A DNA stretch of 5,408 nucleotides from JBGLNJ01 sp964353405 (GTDB lineage Bacteria > Chloroflexota > Anaerolineae > Fen-1058), in contig CAYGWJ010000317.1 in the NCBI GenBank assembly GCA_964353405.1, positions 1 to 5,408 on the forward strand, read 5' to 3'. Numbering within the stretch: the stretch's first letter is position 1; every line of letters starts with the position of its first letter. The notes beneath the pieces are model-generated. The model ran no database searches. It was not told the origin of the DNA and saw only the letters and a list, made by a program, of their open reading frames with translations. Below are positions 1 to 5,396 of this stretch, piece by piece. The translations under genes and the position numbers were made by a program.

Positions 1-138
1 TGCTATAATCAACATCGGAGCCTCCTACGGTCGGTTGGGATTCGTCCTCGCCAATCATACCGCAGTTGGCTCTTTATGTCATGCCGTACTGGTCGTGTGC
101 GTACTTCTGTCCGTTGGGGGTTTCCCAACAGAAACTAA

Positions 139-159
139 CTAAACAAGTATTGAGCCTAG
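139..159 (+). repeat. Repeat R, copy 1 (forward)
   Basis: This is the left arm of a long inverted repeat. It pairs with 325-344 over 20 base pairs with a single bulged A at 146. The core reads CTAAACA(A)GTATTG and is followed by AGCCTAG. The shared sequence with copy 3 begins slightly upstream, at 135 (CTAACTAAACA). The 206-bp segment 139-344 bounded by these arms is a foldback, resembling a MITE or a large non-coding RNA hairpin. No target site duplication is evident. Confidence 0.8.
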
Positions 160-229
160 CCCCTTGCGGGCGTTGGACTTGCGACGGGCACAAGGCCCTA
201 TAGCGGTTTCCGATTGCGTATACGGTCAA

Positions 230-275
230 CTGGATTCGAGCCTTGAGGCGGTTCCGGCTAAAGCCTTGAATCCAG
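230..275. repeat. Long imperfect hairpin, copy 1
   Basis: Arms 230-251 and 254-275 pair at 19 of 22 positions, counting one G-T wobble, with mismatches at 241/264, 245/260 and 248/257. The tip must open to about four bases (GTTC). Each arm also holds its own small palindrome (GCCTTGAGGC and GGCTAAAGCC), so the segment could fold as one long stem or as two short ones. It closely resembles the hairpin at 353-399 and lies between repeat R copies 1 and 2. Confidence 0.8.
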
Positions 276-324
276 CCCGTACACTCAGGAACTCGCTCTA
301 AACTACGGGTTCTCCGACAGGCTC

Positions 325-344
325 CTAGGCTCAATACTGTTTAG
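325..344 (-). repeat. Repeat R, copy 2 (reverse), shared central arm
   Basis: This is the reverse-oriented copy of repeat R. It pairs with 139-159 over 20 bp (one bulge) and, through 332-344, with 410-422 over a perfect 13 bp. Because the same bases serve both pairings, only one can form at a time in a single strand. Confidence 0.8.
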
Positions 345-352
345 ATAAGGCC

Positions 353-399
353 GGAGTCGAGCCTTTAGGCGGGCAAACACCGGCTGAAGCCTTGACTCT
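353..399. repeat. Long imperfect hairpin, copy 2
   Basis: Arms 353-372 and 380-399 pair at 18 of 20 positions, including three G-T wobbles, with mismatches at 362/390 and 369/383. The loop is the seven bases 373-379 (GCAAACA). The arms match hairpin copy 1 closely: TCGAGCCTT-AGGCGG on the left and CCGGCT-AAGCCTTGA on the right. Two copies within 170 bp indicate a repeat family. The small palindromes in each arm (GCCTTTAGGC and GGCTGAAGCC) are also kept. It lies between repeat R copies 2 and 3. Confidence 0.8.
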
Positions 400-405
400 A
401 GTGCG

Positions 406-422
406 CTAACTAAACAGTATTG
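406..422 (+). repeat. Repeat R, copy 3 (forward)
   Basis: CTAACTAAACAGTATTG matches copy 1 (135-152) except for one missing A, and 410-422 is the perfect reverse complement of 332-344. The sequence after it (CTCCCAGG) only loosely follows the flank of the other copies. It ends about 70 bp before the fructokinase start codon, so it probably lies in or next to the operon leader. Confidence 0.8.
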
Positions 423-493
423 CTCCCAGGCTGGTGTTGTAGAAGGGCAAGCCAGGCGGCCACGCGAACTCGCATCAGAAAGGTAGTGTCTCC

Positions 494-1480
494 ATGCCAG
501 ACATTATTACGCTCGGCGAACTGCTGATTGACTTTGTGCCCACCGTCTCTGGAGTCACGCTGATAGAAGCCCCCGCTTTCAAAAAGGCTGCCGGCGGCGC
601 AACCGCGAACGTGGCCGTCGGACTGTCCAAGCTGGGCGTGTCCACCGGCTTTATGGGCAAAGTGGGCGACGATGCCTTTGGGCATTTTCTGGCCCAGACG
701 CTTCTGGAAGCGGGCGTTGAGATTTCGGCGCTGCGCTTTTCCACCGAGGCGCGCACGACGCTGGCTTTTGTGTCACTGCGCGCCGATGGCGAGCGCGAGT
801 TTATCTTTTACCGCCATCTCAACCGCGACATGTTGTTGGTGTATTCGCCGGAGGAAGTAGACACGGACTATATCCGCACCGCGACGGCCTTTCACTTTGG
901 CTCCATCAGCCTGATCACCGAGCCTTCTCGCACTGCCACACTGCTGGCCATCGAAACGGCCAGGGCGGCCGGGCTGCGCATCTCGTATGACCCCAACCTG
1001 CGCCTCAACTTGTGGCCCGACGCCGGGGCCGCCAAGCGCGGCCTTTTGTCAGGCTGGCCGCTGGCCCAGGTTATCAAGGTCAGCGAAGAGGAGTTGGCCT
1101 TTCTGACAGACACGGACCTGACCGATCTTCAACACCGGTCAGGTCTGGAACGGGCAGCGCGCAAGCTGTGGCATCCCAATTTGCGCTTGCTGGTTGTCAC
1201 TTGTGGCAAGGCCGGCAGCAAATATGTCACGTCCAACTTTTACGGCGAGGCGCCAGGCTATGCCGTGAAAGCTGTAGACACCACCGGCGCGGGCGATGGC
1301 TTCGTCGCCGGTCTGCTCAAAGGGCTGCACGAACATCCCCAGGCCGATCAGGACGAGGGCTTGTTGCGCGAGATTTGCCGGTACGCCAATGCCGTCGGGG
1401 CGATCACCACGACCGAGCGTGGCGCCATTCCGGCTTTGCCCACCGCCGAGCAAGTGGAGAAATTCCTGCAATCCAGGTAG
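494..1480 (+). CDS. PfkB-family carbohydrate kinase, probable fructokinase
   Basis: A 328-residue cytosolic sugar kinase of the ribokinase/PfkB family, the usual length for bacterial fructokinases. It probably phosphorylates fructose with ATP to fructose-6-phosphate. The N-terminal PfkB signature is visible around residues 33-60 (AAGGATANVAVGLSKLG, then GKVGDDAFG). A YDPNLRLNLW segment and KVSEEELAFL follow in the middle. The C-terminal signature DTTGAGDGFVAGL spans residues 262-274, with D268 as the expected catalytic base in the GAGD anion hole. The ATG at 494 is preceded by AGAAAGG (477-483) at about 10 bp spacing. The amylosucrase gene follows after 11 bp, and amylosucrase releases fructose, so fructose is the natural substrate. 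That specificity is inferred from context and overall fructokinase-like sequence. Other PfkB substrates such as 2-keto-3-deoxygluconate are less likely. Confidence 0.93.
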   Translation: MPDIITLGELLIDFVPTVSGVTLIEAPAFKKAAGGATANVAVGLSKLGVSTGFMGKVGDDAFGHFLAQTLLEAGVEISALRFSTEARTTLAFVSLRADGEREFIFYRHLNRDMLLVYSPEEVDTDYIRTATAFHFGSISLITEPSRTATLLAIETARAAGLRISYDPNLRLNLWPDAGAAKRGLLSGWPLAQVIKVSEEELAFLTDTDLTDLQHRSGLERAARKLWHPNLRLLVVTCGKAGSKYVTSNFYGEAPGYAVKAVDTTGAGDGFVAGLLKGLHEHPQADQDEGLLREICRYANAVGAITTTERGAIPALPTAEQVEKFLQSR

Positions 1481-1481
1481 C

Positions 1482-1488
1482 GAGGTGA
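1482..1488 (+). promoter_or_regulatory. Ribosome binding site that sets a TTG start
   Basis: GAGGTGA lies just before the TTG at 1492, with GAGG ending six bases upstream of it. An in-frame TGA at 1486-1488 means the amylosucrase frame cannot start earlier, and the next in-frame ATG (1612) would remove conserved N-terminal sequence. The TTG is therefore the best start. Confidence 0.7.
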
Positions 1489-1491
1489 CTC

Positions 1492-3453
1492 TTGTCCGAT
1501 ACAGAACTGCTGGAACGTCAGGCCGAGCGTTCTATCCAACGTCTGCGCCCACGACTAGAGGCCCGTTTCGCGTCCTTTGCCCAACGCGCCCCGGACGAAT
1601 GGGAAACGTTCATGCGCCGGCTGGACGCAACCTTCCCCCGGCTGTTCCAGTTGCTGCTGCATCTCTACGGGACCCAATACGATTTCTTTTATCACCTGGA
1701 AGAGTTGACGACCGTCATGGCCCAGGCGTGGATGGATCGCCCCCAGGAGCTCAAGCGGTTGGATGCGGCGCGCGAAGCTGACCCGCTGTGGTTCCAGTCC
1801 AACCAGATGTTGGGAGGCGTATGCTATGTGGACTTGTTCGCGGGCGATTTGACCGGTATCCGGGCCAAGATCCCCTATTTCAAGGAACTCGGCTTGACCT
1901 ATCTGCACCTGATGCCGCTGTTTAAGGTGCCTGAAGGCGAAAACGATGGCGGCTATGCCGTCAGCTCCTATCGCGAGGTGAACCCAAAACTGGGCACGAT
2001 GGAACAACTCATCAGCCTGGCCACCGAGTTGCGCCGTGAAGGCATCAGCCTGGCGCTCGATTTTGTTTTCAATCACACCTCGGACGAACACGAGTGGGCG
2101 ATGCAGGCCAAAGCCGGCGAACCTGACTGCCAAGAGTTCTATCGCATCTTTCCCGACCGCAAGATGCCGGATGCTTACGAGCAAACCCTGCGAGAAATCT
2201 TTCCCGACGAGCACCCTGGCGCATTCACCTATTTCCCACGGATGCACCAATGGGTCTGGACGACTTTTCATAGCTATCAATGGGACCTCAACTATGCCAG
2301 CCCGGCCGTGTTCAACCGTATGGCGGCCGAGATGCTGGCCCTGGCGAACATGGGCGTCGAGGTATTGCGGCTGGATGCCGTCGCGTTTATCTGGAAGCAA
2401 CTGGGGACGAGCTGCGAAAACCTGCCTGAAGCACACATGCTCATCCAGGCTTTTAACGCCGTCGCTCGCATCGCGGCCCCGGCGCTCATTTTCAAGTCCG
2501 AAGCCATCGTTCACCCGGATGATGTCGTCAAATACATTCGCCCCGACGAGTGCCAGATTTCATACAATCCGCTCTTGATGGCGTTGCTGTGGAACTCGCT
2601 GGCAACTCGTGAGGTGCGACTGCTCAACCTGGCGCTGCGCGAGCGTTTCAAAATTTCGGCTGGCTGCGCCTGGGTCAACTATGTGCGCTGCCACGACGAC
2701 ATTGGGTGGACGTTCTCTGACGAGGATGCCGCCCGGTTGGGCATCAACGGCTATGACCACCGGCAATTCCTTAACGCTTTCTACACCGGGCGCTTTAAAG
2801 GGAGTTTTGCCCGCGGGCTGCCCTTTCAGGAAAACCCGAAGACAGGCGATTGTCGCATCTCGGGGAGCTGCGCTTCGCTGGACGGGCTCGAGAAAGCTCT
2901 CAAGGAGGAAACGGCAGATGAGAAAACGGCAGATCAAGTCGAGCTTGCCATCCGGCGCGTCGCGCTGATTCACGGCATCAGCCTGACCGTCGGCGGGATT
3001 CCGTTGATTTACCTGGGCGATGAAGTCGGCACGCTCAACGACTATGACTATCGCCAAGATGTGGCGAAAGCAGGCGATAGCCGCTGGGTGCATCGTCCCT
3101 TTACGGACTGGGACAAAATGGCGCTGCGCAATGATCCGGATACTTTGGAAGGCCGCATCTATTCGCGTCTGCGTCAACTGATTCGGGTTCACCAGCAAGA
3201 GACTGCCTTTGCCGGCAACGATATGCAGGTGATGAACGTCGGCAACGAGCACGTCCTGGGCTATGTGCGGCAACACGCGGGCAGACGGGTATTGGTGTTA
3301 GCCAATTTCTCTGAGCAAGCACAAACCATCCCGGAGAACCTGTTGCGCGTGTACGGGTTGAGCTATACCTTTACCGATCTGGTCACCGGGCAAGCCATTG
3401 CTGCGGGCGACCTTTTACTGGAGCCTTACGGTTTGATGTGCTTGAGGTGTTGA
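1492..3453 (+). CDS. ams: Amylosucrase (GH13, EC 2.4.1.4)
   Basis: A 653-residue glucansucrase that transfers glucose from sucrose onto an alpha-1,4-glucan and releases fructose; it can also hydrolyse sucrose. It closely resembles Neisseria polysaccharea amylosucrase (about 636 residues) as I recall that sequence. Visible motifs are DGGYAVSSYR with D152, region I DFVFNHTSDEH with D190 and H195, and region II LRLDAVAFIWKQLGTSCENLP with nucleophile D295. Region III is FKSEAIVHPDD with acid/base E337, and region IV is VRCHDDIGW with H401 and D402 (transition-state stabiliser). The amylosucrase-specific B' domain is present (GSFARGLPFQENP, then TGDCRISGS), as is DSRWVHR near residue 530. These features distinguish it from sucrose phosphorylase or a generic amylase. 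No signal peptide is seen, so it acts in the cytosol. The start is TTG, 11 bp after the fructokinase stop, which implies one transcript. A hairpin follows the TGA stop. A short insert around residues 468-482 is unusual. Confidence 0.97.
   Translation: MSDTELLERQAERSIQRLRPRLEARFASFAQRAPDEWETFMRRLDATFPRLFQLLLHLYGTQYDFFYHLEELTTVMAQAWMDRPQELKRLDAAREADPLWFQSNQMLGGVCYVDLFAGDLTGIRAKIPYFKELGLTYLHLMPLFKVPEGENDGGYAVSSYREVNPKLGTMEQLISLATELRREGISLALDFVFNHTSDEHEWAMQAKAGEPDCQEFYRIFPDRKMPDAYEQTLREIFPDEHPGAFTYFPRMHQWVWTTFHSYQWDLNYASPAVFNRMAAEMLALANMGVEVLRLDAVAFIWKQLGTSCENLPEAHMLIQAFNAVARIAAPALIFKSEAIVHPDDVVKYIRPDECQISYNPLLMALLWNSLATREVRLLNLALRERFKISAGCAWVNYVRCHDDIGWTFSDEDAARLGINGYDHRQFLNAFYTGRFKGSFARGLPFQENPKTGDCRISGSCASLDGLEKALKEETADEKTADQVELAIRRVALIHGISLTVGGIPLIYLGDEVGTLNDYDYRQDVAKAGDSRWVHRPFTDWDKMALRNDPDTLEGRIYSRLRQLIRVHQQETAFAGNDMQVMNVGNEHVLGYVRQHAGRRVLVLANFSEQAQTIPENLLRVYGLSYTFTDLVTGQAIAAGDLLLEPYGLMCLRC
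2909..2934 (+). repeat. 15-bp-period microduplication inside amylosucrase
   Basis: AAACGGCAGAT occurs at 2909-2919 and again at 2924-2934, offset by exactly 15 bases. It encodes a doubled five-residue motif (ETADE, KTADQ). The reading frame is kept. It falls in a loop of the B' domain where the Neisseria enzyme is about a dozen residues shorter. Confidence 0.75.
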
Positions 3454-3485
3454 GGGACGATACTCGCTGCCTGATCCGCTGCGTT

Positions 3486-3520
3486 ACACTGCCCCGGCCC
3501 TGGTCTTGCCGGGGCAGTGT
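3486..3520 (+). terminator. Strong hairpin closing the sucrose operon
   Basis: A perfect 13-bp GC-rich stem (ACACTGCCCCGGC at 3486-3498 with GCCGGGGCAGTGT at 3508-3520) encloses a nine-base loop, 32 bp after the amylosucrase stop. No run of T follows; only GGTTTCG is present. It is either an atypical intrinsic terminator or an mRNA 3'-end stabilising stem. Confidence 0.75.
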
Positions 3521-3746
3521 GGTTTCGACTAGGTGGTTTCTGGCGTCAACAGCCTCATGGCCGACGAAGCCAACCCAGAGCGATTGCTGAGCTTGTGGCA
3601 GTCAGCGGAGACGATATGAATGGCTTCTATGAAACGTGTGCGCATGAGCACCTCTGCAAACAGGCCGAGGATATTGACGCGATGATTATTGTATCCCAAG
3701 CCACCCAAAAGTCAAATCTGCGCCGGAGGTTGGAAGTTGGGCCAGA
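3521..3746. other. Spacer between the operon terminator and the TPR gene promoter
   Basis: No recognisable gene lies here. The stretch holds a 20-codon open frame at 3557-3619 (MADEANPERLLSLW, then stop) that overlaps by ATGA a second small ORF starting at 3616. The sequence has a coding-like flavour but no family match I can name. It may be the remnant of a lost gene. Confidence 0.5.
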
Positions 3747-3777
3747 TTTACAACGGCGCGGGAAAGGTATATTATAG
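3616..3777 (+). CDS. Doubtful small ORF, 53 codons
   Basis: The ATG at 3616 has GGAG five bases upstream (3607-3610). The predicted product starts MNGFYETCAHEHLC and contains a hydrophilic, acidic middle (KQAEDIDAM) and a basic C-terminal part (RRRLEVG). I recognise no domain, signal peptide or membrane segment. Its end overlaps the promoter of the following gene, and its start overlaps a 20-codon frame by four bases. No promoter is visible just upstream, where the terminator hairpin lies. The frame remains open back to a GTG at 3517, but that start lies inside the hairpin. It may be a gene fragment or a chance frame. Confidence 0.2.
   Translation: MNGFYETCAHEHLCKQAEDIDAMIIVSQATQKSNLRRRLEVGPDLQRRGKGIL
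3747..3775 (+). promoter_or_regulatory. Sigma70-like promoter of the TPR gene
   Basis: TTTACA (3747-3752) and TATTAT (3770-3775) are separated by exactly 17 bp, and each matches consensus at five of six positions. Transcription would start near 3782, giving a leader of about 46 bases that contains GGAGAG at 3818-3823 and the ATG at 3828. This agrees with 3828, not 3888, being the original start codon. Confidence 0.65.
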
Positions 3778-3827
3778 TGTAGAGTTTGTTGGTCAGCATT
3801 CCACAGCTATTGTCCACGGAGAGCCGC

Positions 3828-3887
3828 ATGAACACTCGATGGAAACCTACATTGAAACACCTTCTACTGCCCCTGACCCTATTTTGA
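3828..3887 (+). pseudogene. Signal peptide start of the TPR gene, interrupted by an in-frame TGA
   Basis: An ATG at 3828 with GGAGAG at 3818-3823 opens a frame that runs directly into the TPR ORF. It encodes a basic start (MNTRWKPTLKH) and a hydrophobic run (LLLPLTLF), then TGA at 3885-3887. After the stop the same frame continues LLATANYAQAAPQ, which completes a typical signal peptide with a plausible AQA cleavage site. Codon phase is unbroken (19 codons from ATG to TGA), so a single base change explains the lesion. The choices are a nonsense mutation, stop readthrough or a sequence error. General TGA recoding is unlikely because TGA ends the amylosucrase gene normally. Confidence 0.75.
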
Positions 3888-5300
3888 TTGCTTGCCACGG
3901 CAAACTATGCTCAAGCCGCCCCACAGTTTCAAGCGGATCAGTGTGATTCTTTGAATCAGGACGGCATGACCCTACTGCGCCAGGCGAAATACCTTCAAGC
4001 TCTGATTAAGTTCCGAGACGCTTTGACCTGCTCTCGCAAAGCCAGCAACCGCCAAGGCGAAGGTACAGCGCTCAACAACATTGGGGGCATATACGATAGT
4101 CTGGGGCAATACGAGGAGGCGCGGAAGTATTATGATCAAGCGCTGGCGATCCGCCGCGAGATTGGCGACCGGGCCGGGGAGGGTGGCAGTCTCAACAACA
4201 TTGGGGGCATCTACAATAGTCTGGGGCAGTATCAGGAGGCGCTCAAGTATTATCAGCCAGCGCTGGCGATTGCGCGCGAGATCGGCGACCGGGCCGGGGA
4301 GGGTCGCAGTCTCAACAACATTGGGTTGATTTACGATCGTCTGGGGCAGTATCAGGAGGCCCTCCAGTATTATCAGCAAGCGCTGAGCATCGCGCAAGAA
4401 ATTGGTGACCGGGCCGGGGAGGGTGTCAATCTCAACAACATTGGGGGCATCTACTCTAGTCTGGGGCAGTATCGGGAGGCGCTCAAGTATTATCAGCAGG
4501 CGCTGGCGATCAACCGCGACATTGGCGACCGGGCTGGGGAAGCGATCACGCTCGCCAGTATGGGGTACCTGTATGAGCGACAAGGCCAGCTTGACCAGGC
4601 GCTCACTTTTTACCGGCAGGCGATTGATGTCCGCGAATCCATGCACGCCTTGGCCACCGTTGAAGAGTTCAAGACCGCCCTGGCCGCTCAGTCTGCAGAC
4701 GTGCATCAGCTAACCATTCTCCTGCTCTTGAAACTGAATCGCCCGGCGGAAGCGTTCCACCTGGCTGAGCGCGCTCGCGCTCGCACGTTGTTGGATCAAC
4801 TGGGGAATGCGCGGGTCAACCCCACGGCGACCGATAATCCGGGGCTGGCGCAACAAGAAGAACAATTGCGCGGCGCAATCCAGGCGCTTGAAAAGGAACT
4901 GCAGGCCGAGTGGGCCAAGCCGCAGGACCAGCGCAACAATGAGGTTATTCGCTCCGTCACGACGCAACTGGAAACCCAGCGATCCGAGTACGCCCGCGTG
5001 CTGCAAACGCTCAAGCTGTACAACCCCGAGTATGCTTCGCTGGTCACGGTCAATCCGCTCACGTTGACCGAAACGCAAAAGATACTGACCAACACAACCC
5101 TTGTCGAATACTTTGTGACCGTGAGCCAGACGGTGGCCTTTGTCGTCACGCAGAATGACTTTCGTGCAGTGCAGGTGACGGTCACAGAGGATAACCTCGC
5201 CAAGGCCGTGCAAGACTTGTATGCGTTCCCTTCACTGGAAGGTGTGCCAGCTCCCTTGAAGACGCTCCAGCAATTCCCGCTACAGCAATTTCAAGTATAA
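3888..5300 (+). CDS. TPR-repeat protein with a truncated CHAT domain, probably degraded
   Basis: This is a 470-residue open frame if read from the TTG at 3888. Residues 1-11 are the rear of a signal peptide whose front lies before a TGA (see 3828-3887), so the intact product was probably exported. Residues 22-255 form six TPR-like units of 40 residues, the middle four nearly identical (LNNIGGIY-SLGQY-EALKYYQQALAI-REIGDRAGEG). A helical segment (about 256-300) and a charged, probably coiled linker (about 310-380, EEQLRGAIQALEKELQAEW) follow. Residues 392-470 match the first part of a CHAT domain (TLVEYFVT, AFVVTQNDF, VTEDNLAKAV). CHAT is a caspase-like peptidase family domain. Here it ends with TAA before the region expected to hold the catalytic His and Cys, so protease activity is not expected. 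TPR arrays bind proteins; the partner is unknown. It has its own promoter and is independent of the sucrose genes. TTG 3888 has no clear ribosome binding site of its own; ATG 3966 is another internal start. Confidence 0.8.
   Translation: MLATANYAQAAPQFQADQCDSLNQDGMTLLRQAKYLQALIKFRDALTCSRKASNRQGEGTALNNIGGIYDSLGQYEEARKYYDQALAIRREIGDRAGEGGSLNNIGGIYNSLGQYQEALKYYQPALAIAREIGDRAGEGRSLNNIGLIYDRLGQYQEALQYYQQALSIAQEIGDRAGEGVNLNNIGGIYSSLGQYREALKYYQQALAINRDIGDRAGEAITLASMGYLYERQGQLDQALTFYRQAIDVRESMHALATVEEFKTALAAQSADVHQLTILLLLKLNRPAEAFHLAERARARTLLDQLGNARVNPTATDNPGLAQQEEQLRGAIQALEKELQAEWAKPQDQRNNEVIRSVTTQLETQRSEYARVLQTLKLYNPEYASLVTVNPLTLTETQKILTNTTLVEYFVTVSQTVAFVVTQNDFRAVQVTVTEDNLAKAVQDLYAFPSLEGVPAPLKTLQQFPLQQFQV
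4071..4550 (+). repeat. Four tandem 120-bp repeat units encoding TPRs
   Basis: Units 4071-4190, 4191-4310, 4311-4430 and 4431-4550 each begin CTCAACAACATTGGG and contain CTGGGGCAGTAT or a close variant, with GACCGGGCCGGGGAGGGT near the end (diverged in unit 4). The period is exactly 120 bp, or 40 codons. Identity at DNA level, including silent sites, points to recent tandem duplication or gene conversion. The flanking units are clearly more diverged. Confidence 0.9.
5268..5290 (+). repeat. Short direct repeat at the CHAT truncation point
   Basis: CAGCAATT occurs at 5268-5275 and 5283-5290, 15 bp apart, exactly where CHAT-like sequence ends and the frame runs to its TAA at 5298-5300. Short direct repeats can mark deletion junctions; that link is inference. 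Confidence 0.5.
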
Positions 5301-5339
5301 TTTGCTCAAACTAGCGTCCAGTTTTCGTAAACCTGGGGC

Positions 5340-5364
5340 TGGGGCAGGCACATCGCCCACCCCA
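5340..5364. terminator. Weak GC-rich hairpin after the TPR gene
   Basis: TGGGGCAGGC (5340-5349) pairs with GCCCACCCCA (5355-5364) across a five-base loop, with two central mismatches. There is no T-run. It could be a weak terminator for the TPR gene, or part of the next gene's leader. Confidence 0.35.
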
Positions 5365-5396
5365 AGCTCTAACCAGCATGGTCAAGGAATCGCAGC

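Larger units (their letters stand above)
1..493. other. Non-coding region upstream of the sugar operon, rich in inverted repeats
   Basis: I see no convincing gene in this stretch. Short open frames exist on both strands but have no ribosome binding site, family motif or coding-like composition. Bases 1-138 show nothing beyond small chance inverted repeats. Bases 139-430 are filled by three copies of a ~20 bp repeat in alternating orientation and two related long hairpins, listed separately. Bases 431-493 form a short leader ending in the ribosome binding site of the fructokinase gene. I found no strong sigma70-like promoter for the operon here: TTGACT at 392-397 has no good -10 partner. Confidence 0.7.

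Noticed and set aside
2..142. Open frame from the window edge to a TAA at 140, with a hydrophobic stretch (HAVLVVCVLLSVGGF)
   Set aside because: Only 46 codons and no start in view. It has no homology I can recognise and less coding-like codon use than the real genes. It could be the tail of an upstream gene but cannot be supported.
74..334. 86-codon minus-strand ORF
   Set aside because: It runs through the inverted repeats, has no ribosome binding site, and its composition is not protein-like.
392..420. Promoter for the fructokinase gene using TTGACT at 392-397
   Set aside because: The -10 at 17 bp spacing (CAGTAT) matches consensus at only three of six positions, and neighbouring spacings are no better.
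325..422. Integron attC site
   Set aside because: The arms lack the RYYYAAC and GTTRRRY core pair, and no integrase or cassette structure is present.
139..430. CRISPR array
   Set aside because: The repeats alternate in orientation, are unevenly spaced, and enclose related hairpins instead of unique spacers.
1555..2514. 319-codon minus-strand ORF opposite amylosucrase
   Set aside because: It is a shadow of the GC-rich coding strand, and the plus frame carries every GH13 motif.
3828..5300. TGA read as an amino acid throughout the genome (code 4 or 25)
   Set aside because: The amylosucrase gene ends at TGA just where the family ends, with another in-frame TGA soon after, so TGA acts as a stop here.
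5296..5301. TATAAT as a -10 element for the next gene
   Set aside because: No acceptable -35 lies 16-18 bp upstream and there is no extended -10, so the match may be chance.
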